NCBI GenBank assembly: GCA_964611035.1
Contig: CAZSWT010000001.1
Location: forward strand, 62,001 to 126,000
Direction: 5' to 3'
Length of the DNA: 64,000 nt
Source: B33-G16 sp964611035
Lineage (GTDB): Bacteria > Desulfobacterota > DSM-4660 > Desulfatiglandales > B25-G16
Positions 9,991 through 17,802 of the stretch are shown in pieces (within the stretch, counting starts at the first letter, position 1; every line of letters begins with the position of its first letter). The notes beneath the pieces were generated by a model, which was not told the origin of the DNA, ran no database searches, and was given only the letters and a program-made list of their open reading frames with translations. The position numbers and the translations under genes were made by a program.

Positions 9991-11589
9991 ATGAAAACTG
10001 TAATGAAAATGGTTTTGATTATAGCTTTAAGCCTTTCAATAGGTTGTGTGTCTGCGACAACAGCTACAAGCAAGGATGTTCCCTTGGTCACAAAGAGTGA
10101 TCTTAAATCAATGATGGGGAATCCTGATGTAATTATTCTGGATGTTCGCCCTGAGCAGCAGTGGAAGGCGAGTGAGCTAAAAATTCGTGGGGCAGTTCAC
10201 GAAAATCCAAAGAAGGTAGAATCCTGGGCAAAAAACTATTCCAAAGACAAGACACTTATCTTTTACTGAGCGTGACCGAGAGAATCTACCAGTGTCAGGG
10301 TGGCACGGACGGTTAGAAAGATTGGTTTTAAGCATGTTTTCGCCCTTAAGGGTGGATACAGAGAGTGGATCAAAGCGAGATTTCCCACAGAGGCAAAGTT
10401 AAAAGCCACAGAGAGACAAGCCTGTGTCACATGCCATAAGGAGGTCACCGCAGGTATCGTAAAAGACTGGCAATTGAGTAAACATAGCAAGAATGACGTT
10501 TTTTGTACAGTATGTCACGACGATCAGCACATGTCTAAAGAAGATGTGGCAAAGGCAATGATACCAACAGCAGATACCTGTCAACAGTGTCATGAAGAAC
10601 AGGGAGCACAGTTCAAGGCAGGAAAGCATGCATTGGCGTGGGCAGCGATGAAGGCCATGCCTACAGCACATTGGCAGCCTATGGCCTTGATGGAAGGGAT
10701 GAAGGGCTGCGGTGGCTGCCATAAGCTTGGAATCAAGACAGAGGCTGAGATTAAGATGCTAAAGAAACAAGGAACAGGCTTCGGTCTTGCGTCATGTGAT
10801 GTGTGCCATACTCGGCACCTTTTCTCCGCGAAAGAAGCGAGGCAGCCACAATCCTGTCAAACCTGTCATATGGGCTTTGACCATCCACAGTGGGAAATGT
10901 ACTCCTCATCAAAGCACGGCGTAAGGTTTTTACTGAAACAGAATGGAATCTTGCCTGAGACGTCCGTTGCTCCTACCTGTCAAACATGTCACATGCAGGA
11001 TGGCAATCACGAGGTGAGAACCGCGTGGGGATTCCTCGCAGTACGGCTACCTATGCCTGAGGATAAAACATGGGCCTCGGCCCGTATCACGATTCTGCAA
11101 GCGCTCGGAGTGCTTGATCCTAATGGAAATCCCACTGCAAGGCTTGAGGTGGTAAAGAAGGCAGATTTAGCTCGCCTCACACAGGACGAATGGCAAAGAG
11201 AGCGTGATACAATGCTGGAGACCTGCAGCCAGTGCCATTCCCTCAATTTTGCTCAAGTAGAGCTAGAAAAAGGAGACCAGTTGATTAGGGAAGCAGATCT
11301 ACTGATGGCCGAGGCGGTCCACATTGTCGCTGATTTGTATGGTAAGGGATTCCTCAAAAAACCGAAAAATTACACGTACTCGTTTCCTGACATGCTCTCG
11401 TTTCATGATGCACCAACACCGATAGAGCAGAGACTGTTTCTTATGTTTATGAAGCACCGCATGAGAACGTTCCAAGGGGCATTTCATGCAAACCCGGACT
11501 ATGCATTGTGGTACGGATGGAGTGCTATGCGACAGGACTTATCAGAGATAAAGGCATTGGCAGAAACACTTAGGAGGACCCATAAATAG
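9991..11589 (+). CDS. selenoprotein: rhodanese domain (Sec-Ala-Sec) fused to octahaem HAO-like cytochrome c
   Basis: One frame of 532 residues if UGA at 10267-10269 and 10273-10275 is read as selenocysteine (U93, U95). A hydrophobic export signal (residues 1-24, with Cys19 as a possible but weak lipobox) is followed by a rhodanese domain (about 30-130). Its active-site loop reads Y-U-A-U-P-R-E, where related rhodaneses have Y-C-A-C-P-N-E, and it continues into ALKGGYREW, the usual domain end. Eight CxxCH haem sites follow (first Cys at about 145, 172, 197, 240, 269, 289, 330, 412). HAO hallmarks are CQTCHMGFDHPQWEMYSSSK and, near the C terminus, FHANPDYALWYGW. The frame is identical on both sides of the UGAs and a hairpin follows directly. 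The catalytic tyrosine typical of true HAO was not located, so hydroxylamine, nitrite or sulfur-compound chemistry are all possible. It probably acts outside the cytoplasmic membrane. Confidence 0.85.
10267..10313 (+). promoter_or_regulatory. candidate bacterial SECIS element with two UGA codons
   Basis: After the UGA codons at 10267 and 10273, CTACC (10286-10290) can pair with GGTGG (10299-10303) around an 8-base loop AGTGTCAG, with a possible outer CCG/CGG clamp (10276-10278 with 10310-10312). The loop starts about 15 bases after the second UGA, within the spacing known for bacterial SECIS hairpins, and contains a GU dinucleotide. Pairing was worked out by eye, not by folding. Confidence 0.6.
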
Positions 11590-12157
11590 GTAAAATGTAA
11601 ACGTAAGTATTTCATCAATCTGCTCCTTGAAAATTATACAGAAGTTCTGCTGAATTGGGAAAAACTGGTACTTTCTCCATGTTTTTCTGTCACAGCGTGC
11701 ACCCTTCCCTGCATGGTATCCACCTCTAAGAATGCAATCAATTAGATCTCACTCACACAATGAATTTTTCTATATTGTTACTGATAGACCTGATAAAATC
11801 CTCTCCATTAGGTTTGACAACACAGCTTTAATGCTGCCAAAGGAGGAAAAAAAGCGTTTGAGGTTTAGGTTTCTTTATCATTATTATCCCATTCGAACTT
11901 ATGCTTCCTGATTTAAAACTGTTCCGGGAATTGATGGATAGATTCGTCAAAATCCAGTCAAAGTAGTATAGACGTATTCCCACCGGTCTCGCGTTTTGAA
12001 GTATTGCCGGCAGATGACGAGCAGATACACGCTCTTTCAGTATTGTCTCACTCCAAAACCGCATATCTTGTGGCCCCTTTTCCCTTGACACATAATTCTA
12101 TTTCTTCCTATACTTCCTATCCAACAAAGGGAATATTTCAATTCAATCAATCAATTC
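11590..12157 (+). other. intergenic region before plsB
   Basis: 568 bp of AT-rich sequence, stops in all frames. The only clear feature is the promoter near its end (12085-12114). Confidence 0.45.
12085..12114 (+). promoter_or_regulatory. sigma70-type promoter of plsB
   Basis: TTGACA at 12085-12090, an 18-bp spacer and TATACT at 12109-12114. The stretch from about 12063 to 12124 is clearly similar to the region before the crotonase gene at 29210 (shared CATATCTTGT, a C/T-rich tract, TTGACACA and CTATCCA). Confidence 0.65.
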
Positions 12158-14716
12158 ATGAATACGCCTCGAGGAAAAACTCTTTATCCTTATGTACTTG
12201 ATCATAAACCGGGATTCTTTCTCAACTGGTTTCTCTATAGACTCTTTAAAAGAGTAAGCCTTAGTGAAAGCATGAAAGAAGACCTGAAGCAGATGCACAG
12301 GGAAGGTACAGTAGTCTATGCAATCAAGTATAGGGGACAGTTGGATTACCTTCTCTACCATTATAATTTCCGCAGAAAACGTTTACCGTATCCCACAATA
12401 GCCTTTGACCTCAATATTTCTATGTATTTACCTTTTACCCGCTTCGTAAAAGTCATTGTCTCTCAACTTTCCTTCCTGCTTAAGCACGGTCGTCTTCCAA
12501 GCCCGTATCATTCAGGGTTTTATGAAAAGGCTATTCAACAGGGTACTACGTCTCTTATCTTTCTTGTTGACCCAAAGGGCTTTATCAGACAATTTATTCA
12601 TGCAGAAAAAAACCATCTGCAATTCCTCCTGGAGACACAAAAAAATATGGATCGTCCCATTTATATCGTTCCACAACTCGTCCTCTATAAAAAGACGCCT
12701 GAAAGGGACTATTCAAGCCTCACTGACATATTTTTTGGGTTTAAAGACCACCCTGGCGTAATAAGAAAAATTGTCCTTTTTTTCAGGCACAATCGCCGTG
12801 CCTTTATCGACTTTGGTCGTCCCCTGGATCTAAAGGCCTATTTAGAAAACCAACCACCCACCAGACCTTTCCATGATATGGCTGTAGAAATGAAGCAGAT
12901 GCTTATCAACAGCATCGACAAACAGAAAAGGGTAATTCTAGGCCCGATCATGAAATCCAGACAGCAGATCAAGGAATTGGTCCTTACTGACGAAAGGGTC
13001 AACAAGGAAATCAATATATTGGCCTCTGACAATGAAAAAAGGCTCAAGCAACTTAAAAAAGAGGCTGGAGAATATTTTGAAGAGATCGCTGCAGACTATA
13101 ACATGACCTATATACAGGCTTTTATTACAGCATTAAATTGGTTCTGGAAAAAGATCTTTGAAGGGGTAGATGTGGATATGGATGGCCTTGCACGAGTGAG
13201 GGAATGGGCTCGAAAAGGAACACTGATTTATGTTCCTTCCCATAAAAGCCACATCGATTACCTTATCCTCAATTATATACTTTATAATTATCATATGCAT
13301 ACCCCCAGGATTACTGCTGGAAAAAATATGGCCTTTTGGCCGATGGGACAAATTTTTAGAAAATGCGGTGCCTTTTTCATCCGTCGCTCTTTCAAGGGTG
13401 AAAAACTTTATTCAGAGGTATTTCAAAGGTATATTAAATCACTTCTTGAAGAAGGGCATCCCATTGAATTCTTTATTGAAGGTGGCCGAAGCCGAAACGG
13501 CAAATTGATACTTCCCAAAACTGGCTTCCTCTCAATCCTGCTTCGTGCCTATCGTGAAGGATTTTGTAAAGATCTGATATTTGTTCCCGCTTCTATAATT
13601 TATGATCGAATCATGGAGGAAAAATCCTATCATGAAGAGATTGGGGGAGGTCTGAAAAAGAAAGAAAATTTCATGCAGATCATAAAAGCGAGACGGTTTC
13701 TAAAAAGAAAATATGGAAAGATTTATATTCGATTCAGTCATCCTTTTTCGTTGAATGAGTATCTGTCTCAAATAGATTCATCAGTAAAAAATGCTCCCCG
13801 TGCTCTGGCCTTTCATTTAGTTCAGTCAATAAATGCTATCTCTCTCGTAACACCTCTTTCGCTGATCGCTACTGCCATTTTAGCCAATCATCAGAGGGGA
13901 TTCCATCTTTCAGAACTGGCTGAAACGGTAGACATTCTTTTGAGATTTATAAAAAGGTACGACGTCCCTACTGCATCTACCCTCGTAGATTCATCAAAAA
14001 CAATAGAGGAAACACTATCACTGCTAATCAACCAGAGGGTTGTCGATTTTCTGGAAGATGCAACAGGAGAGGAGGAAACTTTTTACTACGTAGATGAAGA
14101 TAAAAAAATAAAGCTTGAATATTTTAAAAACAATACCATCCATTTTTTCATCCCCCACTCATTCATCGCTATATCACTCTTAACTGGTGCTGAAGAGGAA
14201 AAAGATCTCAAATCAATCATTTCCGACTATGCCTTTTTGAAAAATCTTTTTAAAAACGAGTTCGTCTTTGATGAGACTGAGAGTCTCCAAGAAAAAGTCA
14301 TCTCTTTAACAGAATATTTTCTGGATTCTACCTTTTTATCCCGATCTAAGGGGAATGGGGGATACAAAATAACAAAGCTCGGTTTTAATAAATTACCTAT
14401 CTGGGCCGCTCTTGCCAAAACATTCCTTGAATCATATTGGATTGCTGCCAAATCGATGAGCCAACAAAAGAATAAAGATGGTAAAATAGAAGACCTTTTA
14501 AAAAATATGAATTACCTTGGAAAACGATTTCATAAACTAGGAGTTATTGATCATATCGGCGCCCTCTCCGAACTCAATTTTAAAAACGCCATAAGCTTTA
14601 TTAATAGTGATATTATGAAACTTCCGGTAGATTCAAAAGAAGATAGTCCATATGCCTTTGAAAGGCTCCCCCAACTCAGCCAGAGACTATACAAGTTATC
14701 TCACTACAGATCATAG
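12158..14716 (+). CDS. plsB: glycerol-3-phosphate 1-O-acyltransferase
   Basis: 852 residues, typical of PlsB. It transfers an acyl group to sn-glycerol 3-phosphate, the first step of phospholipid synthesis, at the inner membrane. The acyltransferase blocks are in order: VPSHKSHIDYLIL (H and D of HX4D, about residues 358-370), GAFFIRRSF (about 406), FFIEGGRSRNGK (about 437-448) and VPASIIYDRI (about 475). A partial, non-catalytic repeat of block I occurs near the N terminus (KYRGQLDYLLYH). No ribosome binding site precedes the ATG, which lies 44 bases after the promoter. The gene is followed by a 293-bp palindromic element and stands alone. Confidence 0.93.
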   Translation: MNTPRGKTLYPYVLDHKPGFFLNWFLYRLFKRVSLSESMKEDLKQMHREGTVVYAIKYRGQLDYLLYHYNFRRKRLPYPTIAFDLNISMYLPFTRFVKVIVSQLSFLLKHGRLPSPYHSGFYEKAIQQGTTSLIFLVDPKGFIRQFIHAEKNHLQFLLETQKNMDRPIYIVPQLVLYKKTPERDYSSLTDIFFGFKDHPGVIRKIVLFFRHNRRAFIDFGRPLDLKAYLENQPPTRPFHDMAVEMKQMLINSIDKQKRVILGPIMKSRQQIKELVLTDERVNKEINILASDNEKRLKQLKKEAGEYFEEIAADYNMTYIQAFITALNWFWKKIFEGVDVDMDGLARVREWARKGTLIYVPSHKSHIDYLILNYILYNYHMHTPRITAGKNMAFWPMGQIFRKCGAFFIRRSFKGEKLYSEVFQRYIKSLLEEGHPIEFFIEGGRSRNGKLILPKTGFLSILLRAYREGFCKDLIFVPASIIYDRIMEEKSYHEEIGGGLKKKENFMQIIKARRFLKRKYGKIYIRFSHPFSLNEYLSQIDSSVKNAPRALAFHLVQSINAISLVTPLSLIATAILANHQRGFHLSELAETVDILLRFIKRYDVPTASTLVDSSKTIEETLSLLINQRVVDFLEDATGEEETFYYVDEDKKIKLEYFKNNTIHFFIPHSFIAISLLTGAEEEKDLKSIISDYAFLKNLFKNEFVFDETESLQEKVISLTEYFLDSTFLSRSKGNGGYKITKLGFNKLPIWAALAKTFLESYWIAAKSMSQQKNKDGKIEDLLKNMNYLGKRFHKLGVIDHIGALSELNFKNAISFINSDIMKLPVDSKEDSPYAFERLPQLSQRLYKLSHYRS

Positions 14717-14850
14717 AGTGCATTTAATTCACTATACTTATTACCCTCCTCTTCCTTTGAACTCCCATTCAAAGTCAACTGCCATCCTCAAATGAAAATG
14801 AATTCTTCCTCACTCTCTTTATCTGGTGTCCTCCTTTTCTTACAATTTCC

Positions 14851-15143
14851 GTAACATTTTAGCCCTTTGAAATTACCTGGTGAATGAGCATGGGGATGTC
14901 TTTTTTTACCATGCCCTCACAAAGACGAGACGGTAGGCCGCTTCAAACCAGTTCACACGGACAAAGTTCCTAGAAGACAATGACGAGTTGCTCGTGCACA
15001 TGGTTTTGAAGCGGCACGCTGAGGCTCCCTGTTAGAGGGCATGATGTAAAAAAAGACATCCCCATGCTCATGCGTCTCATCAAGGATACCTCTGTGGCCT
15101 TGAGTAAAGGCCAGGGGGAGTTTTCAAAGAGCTAAAATGTTGC
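14851..15143 (+). repeat. 291-293 bp nested palindromic element, copy A
   Basis: Ends form an imperfect terminal inverted repeat of about 22 bp (GTAACATTTTAGCCCTTTGA at the left). Inside are a 17-bp perfect stem (ATGAGCATGGGGATGTC with its complement near 15055) flanked by T7 and A7 runs, a CATGCCCTC/GAGGGCATG stem, and a GCCGCTTCAAA/TTTGAAGCGGC stem enclosing a highly conserved core of about 50 bases. It contains no protein-coding frame. Copy B is at 21527-21817. Confidence 0.88.
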
Positions 15144-15185
15144 AACTCTCCACATTCTTCACGAGCAAGAACTCGTCAATTTTTA

Positions 15186-15214
15186 TTGACAAATATAGTT
15201 TTCTATTTTAAATA
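15186..15214 (+). promoter_or_regulatory. candidate promoter before the CooT-like gene
   Basis: TTGACA at 15186-15191 followed after 16-17 bases by a weak -10 (TTAAAT or TAAATA). It precedes a hairpin plus T-tract at 15268-15318, so transcription from here would first cross a terminator-like structure. Confidence 0.4.
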
Positions 15215-15267
15215 AATCCTACAAGCGTTAGCAAGAAGCTACAAAAAGGTAGACGAACTAAAAAAAG

Positions 15268-15318
15268 CCAGAAAGGCTTATAAAAAATATTCATATCCCT
15301 TTCTGGTTGTCTTTTTTT
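15268..15318 (+). terminator. intrinsic terminator-like hairpin upstream of the CooT-like gene
   Basis: CCAGAAAGG (15268-15276) pairs perfectly with CCTTTCTGG (15298-15306), followed by T7 at 15312-15318. It lies 48 bases before the CooT-like ATG, so it could end a short RNA starting near 15220 or act as a leader attenuator. Confidence 0.6.
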
Positions 15319-15366
15319 AAAATTGTTTCATCGTGACTTTTATTCCAATTACAAGGAGGCAGAGAA

Positions 15367-15555
15367 ATGTGTGAGGCAAATGCATATCTCATAAAAGATG
15401 GGGAAGAAAAACTCATTATGGAAAACGTAGACACCTTAAGACCTGAGAACAATGGTATATATCTTCAGGATATCTTTGGTGGACAGCGCACAATTAAAGC
15501 AAGAATCAAAGAGATGAATCTTGTTGATCACAGAATTTTACTTGAAGAAGAATAA
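15367..15555 (+). CDS. CooT-family small nickel-binding protein
   Basis: 62 residues beginning MCEANAYL, with the N-terminal Met-Cys that binds nickel in CooT and the family's short beta-rich fold (DGEEKLIMENVDTL, then DIFGGQRTIKARI). CooT is linked to nickel delivery for CO dehydrogenase in carboxydotrophs, but homologs occur widely in anaerobes without that operon; no cooS or cooF is seen here. A strong AAGGAGG ribosome binding site precedes the ATG. The next gene codes for a small His-rich protein, which fits a metal-handling pair. Confidence 0.8.
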   Translation: MCEANAYLIKDGEEKLIMENVDTLRPENNGIYLQDIFGGQRTIKARIKEMNLVDHRILLEEE

Positions 15556-15642
15556 ATTCTGCTACATTCACAACTTCGGGCAACGCCCTATGGACGATTT
15601 GACAGGATAAATGATTAAAATAATTATAAGCGAGAGTCTGCA

Positions 15643-15894
15643 ATGAATCACCATCATCACCATGAAGATACACACATAGAAGATTATGATTCGTTATCAG
15701 GAAAGGAAAAACTGGCCAAACTTTTCCAATATTGGATTAAGCACAATGAAGATCATGCGAAAACCTACCTTGAATGGTCAAAGAAGGCAGATATAGAGGG
15801 CTTAAAGGACGTGGTTAGTTGTCTTGAAAAAGCATCCGAGTTAACTATGTCTATTAACAAGCTATTCAACGAGGTTATGAAAAAGATTTTTTAG
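15643..15894 (+). CDS. small His-rich protein, possible metal-binding partner of the CooT-like protein
   Basis: 83 residues. The N terminus starts Met-Asn then five consecutive His, with another His in EDTHIED, followed by an all-helical, charged body (KEKLAKLFQYWIKHNEDHA). There is no signal peptide. Its position 87 bp behind the CooT-like gene and its His cluster suggest nickel or cobalt binding. This is inference from composition and context; the family is not one I can name with certainty. Confidence 0.65.
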   Translation: MNHHHHHEDTHIEDYDSLSGKEKLAKLFQYWIKHNEDHAKTYLEWSKKADIEGLKDVVSCLEKASELTMSINKLFNEVMKKIF

Positions 15895-16139
15895 TCTTGT
15901 TAGCTCAGCTGTAATTTATTTTCACGGCCTTTTTACCGAAAAAGATCTTTACCCCCATCACCCGGCTCTCATTTCTCATCCTAATATTTAATAAATCCTA
16001 ATAATGTAAACGCTATTAAAAAACCAAAGGCACCATTGATAAAAAATTTTAATTGCTTATATTAACAAATATGATAGTTATATATGATTTTAATATTATT
16101 ACTATCTTTCTCAGATAGCGTGGCAGTTCATTAAATGCA

Positions 16140-17048
16140 ATGAGAAAACTTATACATTTTTTTATCGAATACATAAGGGCAGAAAAGGGATATTCAAGGC
16201 ACACAATCAGGAACTACGAAAGCGATTTAAGACAATTTAGCAAATTTGTTGTAACTAAAAAAGGTATCAAAAAAGGTGATCCAGGAATTGACCTCATAGA
16301 CTATAAACTGATCAGATCATATTTGGGAGAACTCTTTGATACATGCAAGCGAACCACAATAGCCAGGAAACTTTCGACATTAAAATCGTTTTTTAGCTAT
16401 CTTGAATTGAGAGGACTTACACCCTTCAATCCTGCGGTAGATATAACTACCCCCAAACAAGAAAAGCGTATTCCCGCGTATCTGCCGATAGATGATATGT
16501 TCGCCTTGCTTGAGCAACCTGACAAGGAAAAAGAGCTGGGGCTCAGAGATCTGGCTATTTTAGAGCTACTTTATTCATGTGGTCTCAGGGTCAGTGAACT
16601 TGTCACCTTAGACATAGAAAAGTTAGATCTTGCTTCTCGTCTTGTGAGGGTATCAGGCAAAGGTGGAAAAGAAAGGCTCCTGCCAGTGGGAAGAAAGGCT
16701 ATTGTTGTGATCAAAGAATATCTTGAAAATACAGAGAAGGCAAGAAAAAAGGCCGGATTCAGTAAAACCCATGGGCCTCTTTTTCTTAATTACAGAGGAG
16801 GGAGGCTTTCTGCCAGAAGTGTAGATAGATTGGTCAAAAGATATTCAAGGGAATGCGGAATATCGATGGAAATCAGCCCCCACTCAATTCGCCATACATT
16901 TGCAACCCATCTCTTGGATGGCGGTGCAGATTTAAGATCAATCCAGGAACTATTAGGTCATGTCAACCTTTCAACTACTCAAAAATATACCCATGTGAGT
17001 ATAGATAAGTTAATGGAGGTTTATGATAAATCTCACCCAAGAAGCTAA
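16140..17048 (+). CDS. xerC: tyrosine recombinase XerC
   Basis: 302 residues, the normal XerC/D length. The N-terminal SAM-like core-binding domain (residues 1-90) is followed by the catalytic domain with Arg in CGLRVSEL (about 150), Lys in GKGGKERLLPVG (about 175), HSIRHTFATH (about 248-257), GHVNLSTTQKYTH (His about 271, nucleophile Tyr about 280). It resolves chromosome dimers together with XerD. The tight link to hslV and hslU (10 bp to the former frame) is the conserved xerC-hslV-hslU order, which supports XerC over a mobile integrase. Confidence 0.92.
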   Translation: MRKLIHFFIEYIRAEKGYSRHTIRNYESDLRQFSKFVVTKKGIKKGDPGIDLIDYKLIRSYLGELFDTCKRTTIARKLSTLKSFFSYLELRGLTPFNPAVDITTPKQEKRIPAYLPIDDMFALLEQPDKEKELGLRDLAILELLYSCGLRVSELVTLDIEKLDLASRLVRVSGKGGKERLLPVGRKAIVVIKEYLENTEKARKKAGFSKTHGPLFLNYRGGRLSARSVDRLVKRYSRECGISMEISPHSIRHTFATHLLDGGADLRSIQELLGHVNLSTTQKYTHVSIDKLMEVYDKSHPRS

Positions 17049-17123
17049 AGAGGAAAAATGCCTGGAGTGCTTAAGTATTATTCCATCACTCCAGCATTCC
17101 TTCCTTACCAAGGAGGTTATCTA

Positions 17124-17708
17124 TTGGAATTAGGACTTGAAAAAAGATACGGGTCAAACCAAAAGAAGATCAGGGGAACCACAATCCTGTCTGTCAGGAA
17201 AGATGGGCAGGGGGTTATGGCAGCAGATGGGCAGGTAACCCTGGAAAACACAATTATGAAAAAAAAGGCTAAAAAGCTTAGGTTTATGTATAATGATCAG
17301 GTACTTGTAGGTTTTGCCGGGGCAACAGCAGATGCCTTTGCTCTTTTTGAAAGACTGGAGGCAAAGCTGGAAAAATACAACGGAAACCTATCTAGAGCCG
17401 CTGTAGAGTTAGCCAAAGATTGGAGAACAGATAAAATCCTTCGTAGATTAGAGGCGCTGCTCCTTACGATGGACAAGGAACATACCCTGATATTATCGGG
17501 TAATGGAGATGTGATTGAACCGGATGAAGAATTAGCAGCTATTGGTTCTGGAGGCCCATATGCCTTAGCTGCCGCCAGGGCTCTTATAGCTCACTCCGAT
17601 TTAAATGCCAAATCTATAGCCATAGAATCAATGAAAATCGCGGCCTCCATCTGTATATATACCAATGAAGAGTTTGAGGTAAAACTTCTGCCCAATCAAA
17701 AGGCATAA
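17124..17708 (+). CDS. hslV: ATP-dependent protease subunit HslV
   Basis: Threonine protease of the HslUV (ClpYQ) proteasome-like complex. A longer frame opens at 17058, but I place the start at TTG 17124: a perfect AAGGAGG (17110-17116) lies 7 bases upstream, and this removes a 22-residue leader not found in the family. From this start the protein has 194 residues with RGTTILSVRK at 17-26; Thr19 becomes the N-terminal nucleophile after removal of an 18-residue propeptide. Other marks are MAADGQVTLEN, GFAGATADAFALFERLE and AIGSGGPYALAAARAL. Its ATPase partner hslU follows at 94 bp. Confidence 0.93.
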   Translation: MELGLEKRYGSNQKKIRGTTILSVRKDGQGVMAADGQVTLENTIMKKKAKKLRFMYNDQVLVGFAGATADAFALFERLEAKLEKYNGNLSRAAVELAKDWRTDKILRRLEALLLTMDKEHTLILSGNGDVIEPDEELAAIGSGGPYALAAARALIAHSDLNAKSIAIESMKIAASICIYTNEEFEVKLLPNQKA

Positions 17709-17802
17709 GAGAAAAATCAGTAGGCAGTATTGCAGTAGGCAACAAAGAAATTTTTACCGACTACTGCTTACTTCTTAACTTAGGAATTTTAATGGAGACC
17801 TA

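Noticed and set aside
10267..10275. UGA codons as genome-wide recoding (e.g. UGA = Gly or Trp)
   Set aside because: Other clear genes here end with TGA, for example recC, recB and mntA, so UGA is a normal stop in this genome.
10300..11589. Separate cytochrome gene starting at GTG 10300
   Set aside because: The start would fall in the middle of the rhodanese domain and lack a signal peptide needed for haem attachment; reading the UGA codons as Sec joins it to the exported N terminus in the same frame.
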